Below are positions 41,648 through 50,442 of a stretch of DNA of 64,000 nucleotides, piece by piece. A program made the translations under genes and the position numbers. Under the pieces are notes generated by a model. That model was not told the origin of the DNA. It was given only the letters and a program-made list of their open reading frames with translations, and did no database searches. The number at the start of each line of letters is the position of its first letter. Position 1 is the stretch's first letter. The stretch is from Streptomyces peucetius (GTDB lineage Bacteria > Actinomycetota > Actinomycetes > Streptomycetales > Streptomycetaceae): contig NZ_CP107567.1 in the NCBI RefSeq assembly GCF_025854275.1, forward strand, positions 5,270,001 through 5,334,000, given 5' to 3'.

Positions 41648-42180
41648 GCGGCGACGTTGGCGCGGGTGGCGCAGCGGTCGGAGCAGTAGCGGCGGGAGCG
41701 GTTGGTCGACGTGTCGAGGTAGGCGTTGCGGCAGGGGGCGGCCTCGCACAGACCGAGACGGTCGACGCCGTACTCGGTGAGGTGGAAGGCGAGCCCCATC
41801 GCGGCGATCGCGGCGTATCCCGCCGTCGCGTTGGAGGGGTGGTCGGCGAGGTGCATGTGCCACTTGGGGCGGCCGTCCTCGTCGCGGTAGTCGTGCCCGG
41901 AGATCTGCGGGCTGACGGGGAACTCCAGCAGGAGCGAGTTCAGCAGGTCGACGGCCTGGGTCTCCTCGCCCGCGTCCGCCGCGGCGAAGACCGCGCGCAG
42001 CCGGCCGCGTACGGAGCGGAAGCGGGTGACGTCCGAGTCGCCGACGCGGCGTGCGGCCTGGGTCGACTCGCCGAAGAGCTCGCGGACCGACTCGACCGAG
42101 GTGAGGGAGTCCTTGTTGCGAGCCGGCTCCTCGGTGTTGACCAGGCGCACGGCGTAGTCCGAGTAATAGGCCAGTTCCAC
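41551..42180 (-). CDS. CGNR zinc-finger (ABATE domain) protein
   Basis: A 209-aa probable transcription regulator. The N-terminal ABATE domain (residues about 1-145, opening MELAYYSDYAVRLVNT) is followed by a CGNR-type zinc finger with ligands in LGLCEAAPCRNAYLDTSTNRSRRYCSDRCATRANVAAYRARKR. The basic C-terminus probably binds DNA. GTG start at 42180 follows AAGGA. Its final 32 codons overlap sodX on the other strand, so both stop codons lie inside the neighbour's coding region. Confidence 0.87.
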   Translation of the reverse strand: MELAYYSDYAVRLVNTEEPARNKDSLTSVESVRELFGESTQAARRVGDSDVTRFRSVRGRLRAVFAAADAGEETQAVDLLNSLLLEFPVSPQISGHDYRDEDGRPKWHMHLADHPSNATAGYAAIAAMGLAFHLTEYGVDRLGLCEAAPCRNAYLDTSTNRSRRYCSDRCATRANVAAYRARKRLESERSASTGRTAETSQIRTPSTDR

Positions 42181-42260
42181 TTGTAGTCCTTACCGCAGAC
42201 ATTCTAAGGTGAGGTAACGGCTGCTTTTGCTTCGAGGGTATTACGGACGGGAGGATTCCG

Positions 42261-43076
42261 GTGAGCGGGACCGAGACGGGGACGGACATCGTGGCGGACG
42301 CTGGGACGGGTGCTGAGGCGGGTGCCGGGACGGGTGCCGACTGGACGGCCTGGCAGCAGAGCTGGGACCGGCAGCAGGAGTGGTACATGCCCGACCGCGA
42401 GGAGCGGTTCAGGGTGATGCTGGACATGCTCGAGGCGACGGTCGGCCCCGAGCCGAGGGTGCTGGACCTCGCGTGCGGTACGGGAAGTATCACGGACCGG
42501 CTCCTGAGGCGGTTCCCGAAGGCGACCAGCACCGGGGTGGACCTCGATCCCGCGCTGTTGACCATTGCCCGGGGCTACTTCGCCGGGGACGAGCGCGCCA
42601 CCTTCGTCACCGCCGACCTCAAGGACCCGGACTGGACGGCGGCCCTGCCGCACACCACGTACGACGCGGTGCTCACCGCCACCGCCCTGCACTGGTTGCA
42701 CAGCGGACCGCTGGCCACCCTCTACGGGCAGGTCGCCGCGCTCGTGCGCGACGGCGGCGTCTTCATGAACGCCGACCACATGAAGGACGGATCCACGCCC
42801 CGCATCAATGCCGCCGAGCGCGCGCACCGGCACGAGGGCATGGAGCGGGCCAGGACGGCCGGCGCCCTCGACTGGGCGGACTGGTGGGCGCTCGCCGCCA
42901 AGGACCCGATGCTCGCGGAGCCCACCGCGGAACGGTTCCGCATCTACGGCGAGCACGCCGACGGCGACACCCCTTCCGCACGGTGGCACGCCGAGACGCT
43001 GTGCGCGGCCGGCTTCGACGAGGCCCGCGCGGTGTGGGCGTCGCCGAGCGACGCGCTGGTACTGGCGCTGAAGTAG
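42261..43076 (+). CDS. Class I SAM-dependent methyltransferase
   Basis: A 271-aa methyltransferase. Motif I is RVLDLACGTGSITDRLLRRFP, motif II region VDLDPALLTIAR, and motif IV YDAVLTATALHWL. The N-terminal 28 residues are an irregular Gly/Ala/Thr-rich repeat (GTETGTD, AGTGAEAGAGTGAD) and probably disordered. The substrate is unknown. GTG start at 42261 follows GGGAGG. The gene is divergent from the CGNR gene with 80 nt between and convergent with the amino acid transporter. Confidence 0.85.
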   Translation: MSGTETGTDIVADAGTGAEAGAGTGADWTAWQQSWDRQQEWYMPDREERFRVMLDMLEATVGPEPRVLDLACGTGSITDRLLRRFPKATSTGVDLDPALLTIARGYFAGDERATFVTADLKDPDWTAALPHTTYDAVLTATALHWLHSGPLATLYGQVAALVRDGGVFMNADHMKDGSTPRINAAERAHRHEGMERARTAGALDWADWWALAAKDPMLAEPTAERFRIYGEHADGDTPSARWHAETLCAAGFDEARAVWASPSDALVLALK

Positions 43077-43083
43077 CGCATGC

Positions 43084-43126
43084 GCGAGGGGGCGGCAGGG
43101 ACCCGAGGTCCTTGCCGCCCCCTCGC
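43084..43126. terminator. Bidirectional terminator after the methyltransferase
   Basis: 14-bp perfect arms GCGAGGGGGCGGCA / TGCCGCCCCCTCGC; the loop itself pairs GGACC with GGTCC, giving an almost fully paired stem. Confidence 0.8.
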
Positions 43127-43135
43127 ACTGCCGCG

Positions 43136-43912
43136 CTACAGCACCTTCGACAGGAACGACTTCGTCCGCTCGTGCTGCGGGTTCCCGAGCACGTCACGCG
43201 GGTGGCCGGCCTCGACGACGACGCCGTCGTCCATGAAGACCAGCGCGTCGCCGACCTCACGGGCGAAGCCCATCTCGTGCGTCACGACGATCATCGTCAT
43301 GCCGTCCTCCGCGAGACCGCGCATCACGTCCAGGACCTCGCCCACCAGCTCGGGGTCGAGGGCCGACGTCGGCTCGTCGAAGAGCATCAGCTTCGGCTCC
43401 ATCGCCAGCGCACGGGCGATGGCGACACGCTGCTGCTGGCCACCGGAGAGCTGGGTCGGGTAGTTCCCGGCCTTGTCGGCCAGGCCCACCCGGTCCAGCA
43501 GCCGCAGCGCACGCTCACGTGCGACGGCCTTCGACTCGCCCTTGACCTGGACCGGAGCCTCCATGACGTTCGCGAGAGCCGTCATGTGCGGGAAGAGGTT
43601 GAAGCGCTGGAAGACCATGCCGATGTCTCTGCGCTGCGCCGCGACCTCCTTCTCCTTCAGCTCGTAGAGCTTGTCGCCCTTCTCGCGGTAGCCCACCAGC
43701 TGCCCGTCGACCGAGAGGCGGCCGCCGTTGATCTGCTCCAGGTGGTTGATGCACCGCAGGAAGGTCGACTTGCCGGAACCCGACGGGCCGACCAGGCAGA
43801 ACACCTCGCGGTGCGCGACCTCGAGGTCGATGCCCTTGAGCACCTTCACATGGCCGAACGACTTGTGGACGTTCTCGGCCTTCACCATCGGCTGCGCCGT
43901 CTGGGACTTCAT
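43136..43912 (-). CDS. Polar amino acid ABC transporter, ATP-binding protein
   Basis: A 258-aa GlnQ/GluA-type ATPase. Walker A is GPSGSGKST (42-50), the Q-loop is [10 protein letters not shown], the signature [15 protein letters not shown], Walker [13 protein letters not shown], and the switch His is in VVTHEMGFA. It energises uptake of a polar amino acid, probably glutamate or similar. The ATG overlaps the permease stop codon by 4 nt. The three genes run binding protein, permease, ATPase on the minus strand. Confidence 0.93.
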   Translation of the reverse strand: MKSQTAQPMVKAENVHKSFGHVKVLKGIDLEVAHREVFCLVGPSGSGKSTFLRCINHLEQINGGRLSVDGQLVGYREKGDKLYELKEKEVAAQRRDIGMVFQRFNLFPHMTALANVMEAPVQVKGESKAVARERALRLLDRVGLADKAGNYPTQLSGGQQQRVAIARALAMEPKLMLFDEPTSALDPELVGEVLDVMRGLAEDGMTMIVVTHEMGFAREVGDALVFMDDGVVVEAGHPRDVLGNPQHERTKSFLSKVL

Positions 43913-44889
43913 ACCTTCACGCCTCCGACGTTGCTCTGCACACGGAACGAGGACAGCTGCTTGCGCAGACGCTGCAGCGGCGTCGGGGGAAGCGAGCGGC
44001 TCGAACCGCGGGCGTAATACCGCTCAAGGTAGTACTGGCCGATGCTGAACACGGTCGTCAGCGCCAGGTACCAGAGCGAGATCACGATGTAGCCCTCCAT
44101 GATGGCGAGCGTCCGCGAGCCGAATTCACGGCCGCGCAGGAACAGCTCGCCGTAACCGATGGCGAACGCCAGCGAGGAGGTCTTGAGCATGTTGATGAAC
44201 TCGTTGCCGGTGGGCGGAATGATCACCCGCATGGCCTGCGGCAGCACGATGCGGCGCATCGTCTTGCCGCCCTTCATGCCGAGCGCGTGCGCCGCCTCCG
44301 TCTGACCGGAGTCGACCGACTGGATGCCGGCCCGGCAGATCTCGGCCATGTACGCGGCCTCGTTCAGACCGAGGGCCAGCAGCGCCGCCACGAACGGCGT
44401 CATGACCTGGTTCATCTCGTCCTTGTAGATGAAACCGAGGTCGAGATACGCGAAGACCAGGGAGAGGTTGAACCACAGCAGGATCTGCACCAGCACCGGA
44501 GTGCCGCGGAAGAACCAGATGTAGCCCCAGGCCACGGAGGAGAGCACCGGGTTCGGCGAGAGCCTCATCACCGCGAGGATCGCGCCGAGGACCACACCGA
44601 TCACCATCGAGTACACGGTGATCTTCAGGGTCTCCCAGGCGCCCCAGGCGAACGTGCCGTTGGTGATCTGCTCACCGACCACGCTCCACTGGATCTGGGC
44701 GTCCGCGAACGCCCGCACCAGCAGCGCCAGGAGTCCGAGCACCACGACGGCGCCGATCCAGCGTCCGTAGTGGCGCACGGGAACCGCCTTGATCGGTCCC
44801 GGATGGGCGGCGGTGTCCTTCCGGGGGGAGTCGCCCTGGCCGCCGTCCGGTGGGACGTCGGCCGGTGCCTTGTCGAGGGGGTCAGTCAC
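43909..44889 (-). CDS. Polar amino acid ABC transporter, permease
   Basis: A 326-aa HisM/GltK-type permease. A charged N-terminus of about 45 residues precedes five or six membrane segments. The segment [27 protein letters not shown] is the typical start of the permease domain, and [34 protein letters not shown] is the EAA loop that contacts the ATPase. A single permease gene serves as a homodimer in this layout. A Ser/Gln-rich C-terminal tail follows. Confidence 0.92.
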   Translation of the reverse strand: MTDPLDKAPADVPPDGGQGDSPRKDTAAHPGPIKAVPVRHYGRWIGAVVVLGLLALLVRAFADAQIQWSVVGEQITNGTFAWGAWETLKITVYSMVIGVVLGAILAVMRLSPNPVLSSVAWGYIWFFRGTPVLVQILLWFNLSLVFAYLDLGFIYKDEMNQVMTPFVAALLALGLNEAAYMAEICRAGIQSVDSGQTEAAHALGMKGGKTMRRIVLPQAMRVIIPPTGNEFINMLKTSSLAFAIGYGELFLRGREFGSRTLAIMEGYIVISLWYLALTTVFSIGQYYLERYYARGSSRSLPPTPLQRLRKQLSSFRVQSNVGGVKV

Positions 44890-44934
44890 AGGGTTGCTGC
44901 CTTACATGGGGGAGACGGTGGCGAAAAGTGGTCG

Positions 44935-45882
44935 TCACTTGCCGGCGTTGATCGTGGCCTTCTCGATGGCGCCGCTCTCGGCCTTCCACTCCTTGAGCAC
45001 CTCGGCGTACGAGCCGTCGTCGATGATCTTCTGGACGGCGGCCTTGAGCGCGTCGCGCAGTTCCGGGTTCTTCTTGCTGACCGCGATGCCGTACGGCGCG
45101 GCGTCGATCTGCTGGCCCACGACCTCGAAGAGCTTGCCGCCGCCGGCGTTCAGCTCGTTGTAGAGGGCGACCGGGAAGTCGGTGATCACCGCGTCGGCAC
45201 GCTTCGTCTGGAGCTGCGTGATCGAGTCGCTGTCCTGGTCGGAGATGAAGGGCTTGATCTTGTTGGAGCCGCACTTCTTCTGCGTCTCGTTCAGCAGCGT
45301 CTCGTTCGCCGTGCCGCGCTGGGCGGCGACCGTCAGACCGCACAGGTCGTCCAGCGTGGTGACCTTCTCGGGGTTGCCCTTCTGGACGAGGATGGCGGAG
45401 CCTGCCCGGAAGTAGTTCACGAAGTCGGCGCCGCCCTTGGCGTCGTCGGTCGCACCCTGCTGGCGCTCCTTGGTGTCCGTCATCGAGGACATGACGATGT
45501 CGGTGCGGCCGTTGTTCATGCCCAGCACGAGCTGGTCGAACGTGGCGTTCTCGAACTGGAACTCGACGCCGAGGACCTTGCCCAGCGCCTTGGCGATGTC
45601 GATGTCGACACCGGCCGGCTTGTTGTTCTCGTCCATGAACTCCATCGGCGCGTACGCGATGTCCGACCCGACCTTGATGACGCCCCTGTCGCGGATGTCC
45701 TGCGGGAGCTGGTCGTTGAGCGGCGCGCTGGACGCGTTGCCCTTGGTCTCCGACTCCTTGGATCCGCTGTCCGTCTGGTCGCCACAGGCGGTCAGCAGCA
45801 TGGCGCCGGCGACCGCGATGGCGCTGACCGCCGCAATCCGGGCCTTGACGGCGGTCGTACGGCGCGTGGTGCTTGCGGTCAT
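44935..45882 (-). CDS. Polar amino acid ABC transporter, substrate-binding lipoprotein
   Basis: A 315-aa family-3 solute-binding protein. The lipobox is MLLTAC (lipidated Cys32), after a basic N-terminus MTASTTRRTTAVKAR. The mature protein has the family signature KVGSDIAYAPMEFMDENNKPAGVDIDIAKALG and VVGQQIDAAPYGIAV. Two Cys (DLCGLTV, KKCGSN) may form a disulfide. The ATG at 45882 follows GGAGGA; the longer open frame upstream is not used. It is the first gene of the transporter operon. Confidence 0.93.
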   Translation of the reverse strand: MTASTTRRTTAVKARIAAVSAIAVAGAMLLTACGDQTDSGSKESETKGNASSAPLNDQLPQDIRDRGVIKVGSDIAYAPMEFMDENNKPAGVDIDIAKALGKVLGVEFQFENATFDQLVLGMNNGRTDIVMSSMTDTKERQQGATDDAKGGADFVNYFRAGSAILVQKGNPEKVTTLDDLCGLTVAAQRGTANETLLNETQKKCGSNKIKPFISDQDSDSITQLQTKRADAVITDFPVALYNELNAGGGKLFEVVGQQIDAAPYGIAVSKKNPELRDALKAAVQKIIDDGSYAEVLKEWKAESGAIEKATINAGK

Positions 45883-46405
45883 GATCGGGGTCCTCCGGCG
45901 GGTGAAGGTGGGTGTTACCAGGTCGTATGTACTCATCTTCGAGTGTCGCGACCTTGTCTGTTTTCGGCATCTTGCCATTCGGACGAGCCCATTCAGGGGG
46001 CCGCGCATGTCAAAATCGGATAACGGGTGACCCCCGAACCCCAGCGGGCCGGTACATCAAGGCCGGACCATTCGCTGGAAAGCCTCCTTCTGACCGGAAG
46101 ATCTTCGGCCGTCTTGCCTTCTGGACGGGTACCACCGCAGCTGGTGGTCTTGTCCGGGTTTCCGGCTATGAGTCGCGTCACCGGGCGCATATGGACTCGT
46201 CCGCGGTGCGGTCGTTCCGGTAAGAAGGATCCTTACACCCCTCATCCGGGGCTCAGGGCGCGTGTGCGGCGCGCCCGCGCGTGCGTACCTCCCCCTGCCG
46301 GGGCGGGCCAACCGCCTGGTGCAGGGACGGACGCGGTGCCCGCCCACCCCTCCTCAACCAGGAGTGGCCACCCTCAACCTTGAATACTTAAGGGGTCAAC
46401 GAAAA
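45883..46405. other. Divergent regulatory region between the transporter and malic enzyme
   Basis: 523 nt without a credible gene. It must hold two divergent promoters. Near 46220-46236 is GTAAGAAGGATCCTTAC, containing the perfect 10-bp palindrome AAGGATCCTT. Before malic enzyme is the AT-rich TTGAATACTTAAGGGG (46380-46395), of which AAGGGG is the ribosome site. I saw no riboswitch or RNA gene. Confidence 0.4.
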
Positions 46406-47617
46406 ATGGCAGCGGAGATCGTCAATCCTCACAGCGACAGCGCCGACACGGAGAGTGCCGACGAGCCCTTCGATCCGGCGTTCGCGCTGCACCGCGGCGG
46501 CAAGATGGCCGTCCAGGCCACCGTGCCGGTGCGGAACAAGGACGACCTGTCCCTCGCTTACACACCCGGTGTCGCCAAGGTGTGCACCGCCATCGCCGAG
46601 AAGCCCGAGCTCGTCCACGACTACACGTGGAAGTCGCAGGTCGTCGCCGTCGTGACCGACGGCACGGCAGTGCTCGGCCTCGGTGACATCGGACCGGAGG
46701 CGTCGCTCCCGGTCATGGAGGGGAAGGCGATCCTCTTCAAGCAGTTCGGCGGCGTGGACGCGGTCCCGATCGCCCTCGCGACGACCGACGCCGACGAGAT
46801 CGTCGAGACCGTCGTGCGCCTCGCGCCGTCCTTCGGCGGAGTGAACCTCGAGGACATCTCGGCACCCCGGTGCTTCGAGATCGAGCGCAAGCTCCAGGAG
46901 CGCCTCGACATCCCCGTCTTCCACGACGACCAGCACGGCACCGCCGTCGTGACCCTCGCCGCCCTGCGCAACGCCGCGAAGCTGACCGGGCGCACGCTCG
47001 GCGACCTGCGCGGTGTCATCTCCGGTGCCGGCGCGGCCGGCGTGGCCATCGCCAAGTTCCTGCTGGAGGCCGGTCTCGGTGACGTGGCGGTCGCCGACCG
47101 CAAGGGCATCGTCAGCCGTGACCGCGACGATCTGACCCCGGTCAAGCGAGAGCTCGCCGAGCTCACCAACCGGGCGGGGCTTTCCGGCTCCCTGGAGACC
47201 GCGCTCGCCGGCGCCGACGTCTTCATCGGTGTCTCCGGCGGCACCGTGCCGGAGGCCGCCGTCGCGTCGATGGCGCCGAACGCGTTCGTCTTCGCCATGG
47301 CCAACCCGAACCCGGAGGTCCATCCCGACGTCGCGCACAAGTACGCGGCGGTCGTGGCCACGGGGCGCTCGGACTACCCCAACCAGATCAACAACGTCCT
47401 CGCCTTCCCGGGCATCTTCGCGGGTGCGCTCCAGGTGCGGGCCTCCCGCATCACCGAGGGCATGAAGATCGCGGCGGCGGACGCGCTGGCGGACGTCGTC
47501 GGCGACGCGCTCTCCGCGGACTACGTGATCCCCTCGCCCTTCGACGAGCGGGTCGCCCCGGCGGTCACCGCGGCGGTCGCCGCGGCGGCGCGGGCCGAGG
47601 GTGTCGCCCGGCGCTGA
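46406..47617 (+). CDS. NAD(P)-dependent malic enzyme
   Basis: A 403-aa oxidative decarboxylase that converts malate to pyruvate and CO2, supplying pyruvate and, if NADP-linked, NADPH for lipid and polyketide synthesis. The N-terminal catalytic part has [13 protein letters not shown] (Tyr general acid) and [25 protein letters not shown]. The metal site is ENLED-like [17 protein letters not shown] with FHDDQHGTA. The Rossmann domain is [15 protein letters not shown]. It is the small bacterial type without the phosphotransacetylase-like domain. Coenzyme preference is not decided here; AAGGGG precedes the ATG. Confidence 0.92.
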   Translation: MAAEIVNPHSDSADTESADEPFDPAFALHRGGKMAVQATVPVRNKDDLSLAYTPGVAKVCTAIAEKPELVHDYTWKSQVVAVVTDGTAVLGLGDIGPEASLPVMEGKAILFKQFGGVDAVPIALATTDADEIVETVVRLAPSFGGVNLEDISAPRCFEIERKLQERLDIPVFHDDQHGTAVVTLAALRNAAKLTGRTLGDLRGVISGAGAAGVAIAKFLLEAGLGDVAVADRKGIVSRDRDDLTPVKRELAELTNRAGLSGSLETALAGADVFIGVSGGTVPEAAVASMAPNAFVFAMANPNPEVHPDVAHKYAAVVATGRSDYPNQINNVLAFPGIFAGALQVRASRITEGMKIAAADALADVVGDALSADYVIPSPFDERVAPAVTAAVAAAARAEGVARR

Positions 47618-47641
47618 TTCGCTGCGCCTGCGGTTTCCGTG

Positions 47642-47682
47642 ACGGGCCGCGCCGTCCCCGTGCGGGGGGCGGCGCGGCCCGT
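47642..47682 (+). terminator. Terminator after malic enzyme
   Basis: Perfect 13-bp arms ACGGGCCGCGCCG / CGGCGCGGCCCGT with a 15-nt loop. Confidence 0.8.
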
Positions 47683-47749
47683 TCGCATACGGGCGTGCCG
47701 CTGCACGAAGCCGCTCCCTTCCCCTCCCTTCCCCTCCCCTCAACCGGGG

Positions 47750-47970
47750 CAAGCCCCGGCCCAGCCGGGCTCGCCCCGGCCCGTCACCGGGCTGCGCCCG
47801 GGCCGCCGTGGGGCAGCCCGGGGCCCCGGTTGGGCTGCGTCGGGCCCCGTTCCGGGCTGTGTCCGGGCCCCGTTCCGGGCTGTGTCCGGGCCGCAGTGAG
47901 GCAAGCCCGGGCCCCGGTCGGCTTGTGCACGGGACCCCCGGTTGGGCTGCGCCCGGGTCCGTCACGAGGC
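47750..47970. repeat. Degenerate GC-rich tandem repeat array
   Basis: About ten loosely conserved units of roughly 22-23 nt built from CCGGGCTGCGYCCGGGCC. Two adjacent units (47841-47863 and 47864-47886) are identical 23-mers. There is no coding frame with a start codon and ribosome site, although all frames stay fairly open because of GC content. The rest of the gap 47618-48238 shows only the terminator and, near the end, the ribosome site for the next gene. Confidence 0.7.
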
Positions 47971-48238
47971 TGCGCAGGGCCGTCGACATGTCCTCGCCAA
48001 CTCGTGAGGGTTCTGCGGTCGTAACGGTCAGAACTCGTCGAGGCCCCGGATCCGGCGTCCAGGGCGCCACCGGAGCGAGGAGCGCTGACCCGACCCGCCG
48101 GAATCCGCTTCGTGCCGGGCGGGGTCCGGAGGGGGAGGAGTGGCCGGAACACGGCGGGCGTTTCGTCGGGGGACTTCTCAGGTTCATCTCGCGCTGGTGT
48201 GCTGCTCGGCGCCAACCCACGTACTCCAGGAGGCGCTT

Positions 48239-48817
48239 GTGAATCTGGTCGTCAACGGTGATGCGGAGAGCGGCCCGGGAGGGAGCGCCGAGCCGGTCGG
48301 CAGGGTGACCGGCTGGGTGGTCGCTCAGGGCGCTCCCGCACTGGTCGGGTACGACGTGGGCGGCGGCTATCCGACCGCCGCCGACCCCGGGCCGGCCCGC
48401 CGCGGATCGCGGTTCTTCAGCGGCGGCAACTCGCCCCGCACGGCCCTCGTACAGGACGTCACGCTCCCCGCGACCGGGCAGACCGGCCGGGGCGCCGTCG
48501 ACGCCGGGCGGGTGCGGTACACGCTGACCGCCCATCTCGGCGGATACGCCACGCAGGAGGACGGAGCCCGGCTCTCCGTCGAGTTCCGGGACGCGGCGGG
48601 GAACCCGGTGGCGCTCAGTGTGCTCGGGCCCGTCACGGCCGCCGAACGCGGTGGGCGCACCGGGCTGCTGGAGCGGACGGCGTCCGCGGCCGTACCGCCC
48701 GGCTCCCGTACCGCACGTCTGCTGCTGGTGTTCACCCGCAGCGGCGGCGGGACCTCCAACGACGGCTACGCCGACGCGATGACGCTCGGCCTCACGACCA
48801 CCGGGGGACGCATATGA
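48239..48817 (+). CDS. Hypothetical beta-sandwich protein paired with PhoD
   Basis: A 192-aa protein opening VNLVVNGDAESGPGGS, the usual first strand of carbohydrate-binding or galactose-binding-like beta-sandwich modules. Further strands are GRVTGWVVAQGAPALVGYD, RYTLTAHLGGYATQEDGARLSVEFRDAAG and ARLLLVFTRSGGGTSNDGYADAMTL. It has no signal peptide although the partner PhoD is exported. The GTG start follows AGGAGG. The stop codon overlaps the phoD start (ATGA), implying coupled synthesis and possibly co-export as a complex with the Tat substrate (inference). Confidence 0.72.
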   Translation: MNLVVNGDAESGPGGSAEPVGRVTGWVVAQGAPALVGYDVGGGYPTAADPGPARRGSRFFSGGNSPRTALVQDVTLPATGQTGRGAVDAGRVRYTLTAHLGGYATQEDGARLSVEFRDAAGNPVALSVLGPVTAAERGGRTGLLERTASAAVPPGSRTARLLLVFTRSGGGTSNDGYADAMTLGLTTTGGRI

Positions 48818-50379
48818 CCGGGCTCGACCGACGGACTCTGCTCAGGGCCGCCGCGGCCGCCGGTGCGCTGAACGTCGCCTGGCCGCTGAGCGCCGGGCTC
48901 AGCCCCGCGCAGGCGCGCGAGGCGGCGGAGGCACTCGGCGCCGACTACGATCCCGCGCCGTTCACGCTCGGCGTCGCCTCCGGCGACCCGCAGCCGACGA
49001 GCGTCCTGCTCTGGACCCGGCTCGCGCCCGAGCCGCTCGCCGCCGAACAGGCTCTGCCCGAGGTCGTCGAGGTCGAGTGGACCGTCGCCCTGGACCGGTC
49101 GCTGCGCCGTGTCGTGGCGCGCGGTACGACGCCGGCCTCCGCGACCCTCGGCCACAGCGTGCACGTGCCGGTCTCCGGGCTGCGGCCGGGCACCCGCTAC
49201 TGGTACGCCTTCAAGGTGCTGGGCAGGACCAGCCGTGTCGGCCGTACCCGGACCGCGCCCGCCGGCCGGGTGGCCGGTGTGCGGTTCGCCGCCGCCAACT
49301 GCCAGGCCTTCCACGACGGTTTCTACGCCGCCCACCTCGGGATCGCCCGCGAGGACGTGGACTTCGTCGTCCATCTCGGCGACTACATCTACGAGCACGG
49401 CCAGGTCGGCGGCGTACCCGCCGACCATGTGCGCGACCACGAGGGCCCGGCCGTCTTCACCGTCGCCGACTACCGCCGCCGGCACGCGCTCTACAAGGGC
49501 GACGCGTCCCTGCGCGCCGCGCACGCCGCCCATCCGTGGTTCCTGACGTGGGACGACCACGAGGTGGCCAACGACTACTCGGGCACCGGCGGCGGCGCGC
49601 CGTTCATGCGGCGCCGGGCGGCCGCGTACCAGGCGTGGTACGAGCACATGCCCCACCGCGACAGCAGCGCCTTCGCGCTGCCCGACCCGGAGATCCACCG
49701 GGTCCGCCGCTGGGGCGACCTGCTGGAACTGACCGTTCTGGACCTGCGTTCGTACCGCTCCGCGCAGAACATCGAGGGCGGCACGATCCTCGGGGCCGAG
49801 CAGAAGTCCTGGCTCAAGGAGGGCATCGGCCGGGCGCCCGACTCCTGGCACGTCTGGGCCAACTCCATCATGCTCAGCCAGCTCCGCGGCAGGCCCGGCG
49901 GCCCGTACATGTTCACCGACCAGTGGGACGGCTTCCTCGCCGAGCGGAAGGAGGTGCTGGGCCATGTGCACGCGAGCGGCCTTGAGGACCTCGTCGTCAT
50001 CACCGGCGACTGGCACTCCGCGTTCGTCGACGACATCAGGACCGACTTCGACGACCCGTCGTCCCCGCTGGTCGGTACGGAGTTCACGGCGCACTCGGTC
50101 ACCTCGGGCGCGTACAGCGCGGACTGGAACGAGGCGAACGGACCGCTCATGGGCGCCGCCAACCCGCATCTGAAGTACTTCGAGGGCAACCGCTACGGCT
50201 ACGACGTCTACGAGGTCACCCCGGAGCGCTTCAGCGCCCACATGCGGGTCATCGCCGACCGCCGGGACGCGGCGTCGCCCGTCACCACGCTCACGAGCTT
50301 CCACGTGGACCGCGGCAGCACCGGCTCGTACGAGGACCCGGCGACGAAGGACTCGCCCGCCCAGTGGCGGAGGGAGTAG
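48814..50379 (+). CDS. phoD: Tat-exported PhoD-family alkaline phosphatase
   Basis: A 521-aa PhoD phosphatase/phosphodiesterase that needs Ca and Fe and releases phosphate outside the cell. The twin-arginine signal is LDRRTLLRAAAAAGALN, with the mature start near residue 35. Metal and active-site motifs are AANCQAFHDG, VVHLGDYIYEHG, TWDDHEVANDY and ITGDWHSAFVDD. A fibronectin-like N-terminal domain (FTLGVASGDPQPTSVLLWTRL) precedes the catalytic part, as in B. subtilis PhoD. No convincing PHO boxes were found upstream. Confidence 0.93.
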   Translation: MTGLDRRTLLRAAAAAGALNVAWPLSAGLSPAQAREAAEALGADYDPAPFTLGVASGDPQPTSVLLWTRLAPEPLAAEQALPEVVEVEWTVALDRSLRRVVARGTTPASATLGHSVHVPVSGLRPGTRYWYAFKVLGRTSRVGRTRTAPAGRVAGVRFAAANCQAFHDGFYAAHLGIAREDVDFVVHLGDYIYEHGQVGGVPADHVRDHEGPAVFTVADYRRRHALYKGDASLRAAHAAHPWFLTWDDHEVANDYSGTGGGAPFMRRRAAAYQAWYEHMPHRDSSAFALPDPEIHRVRRWGDLLELTVLDLRSYRSAQNIEGGTILGAEQKSWLKEGIGRAPDSWHVWANSIMLSQLRGRPGGPYMFTDQWDGFLAERKEVLGHVHASGLEDLVVITGDWHSAFVDDIRTDFDDPSSPLVGTEFTAHSVTSGAYSADWNEANGPLMGAANPHLKYFEGNRYGYDVYEVTPERFSAHMRVIADRRDAASPVTTLTSFHVDRGSTGSYEDPATKDSPAQWRRE

Positions 50380-50429
50380 CGGGACGCGTGTCACACCGGT
50401 GCGTGGTTCCACCACGCACCGGCCCGGCC

Positions 50430-50435
50430 TACTCT
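50430..50435 (+). promoter_or_regulatory. -10 hexamer of a leaderless promoter
   Basis: TACTCT, then 7 nt, then the ATG at 50443. Confidence 0.5.
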
Positions 50436-50442
50436 CGACGTC

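Noticed and set aside
47695..48024. Frames through the repeat array ([17 protein letters not shown]...)
   Set aside because: The composition follows the repeat. No start signal and no conserved features.
48180..48215. GTTCATC-like element as a PHO box before the phoD operon
   Set aside because: Only one 11-nt unit resembles the PhoP direct repeat. The next unit does not match, and at least two are needed.
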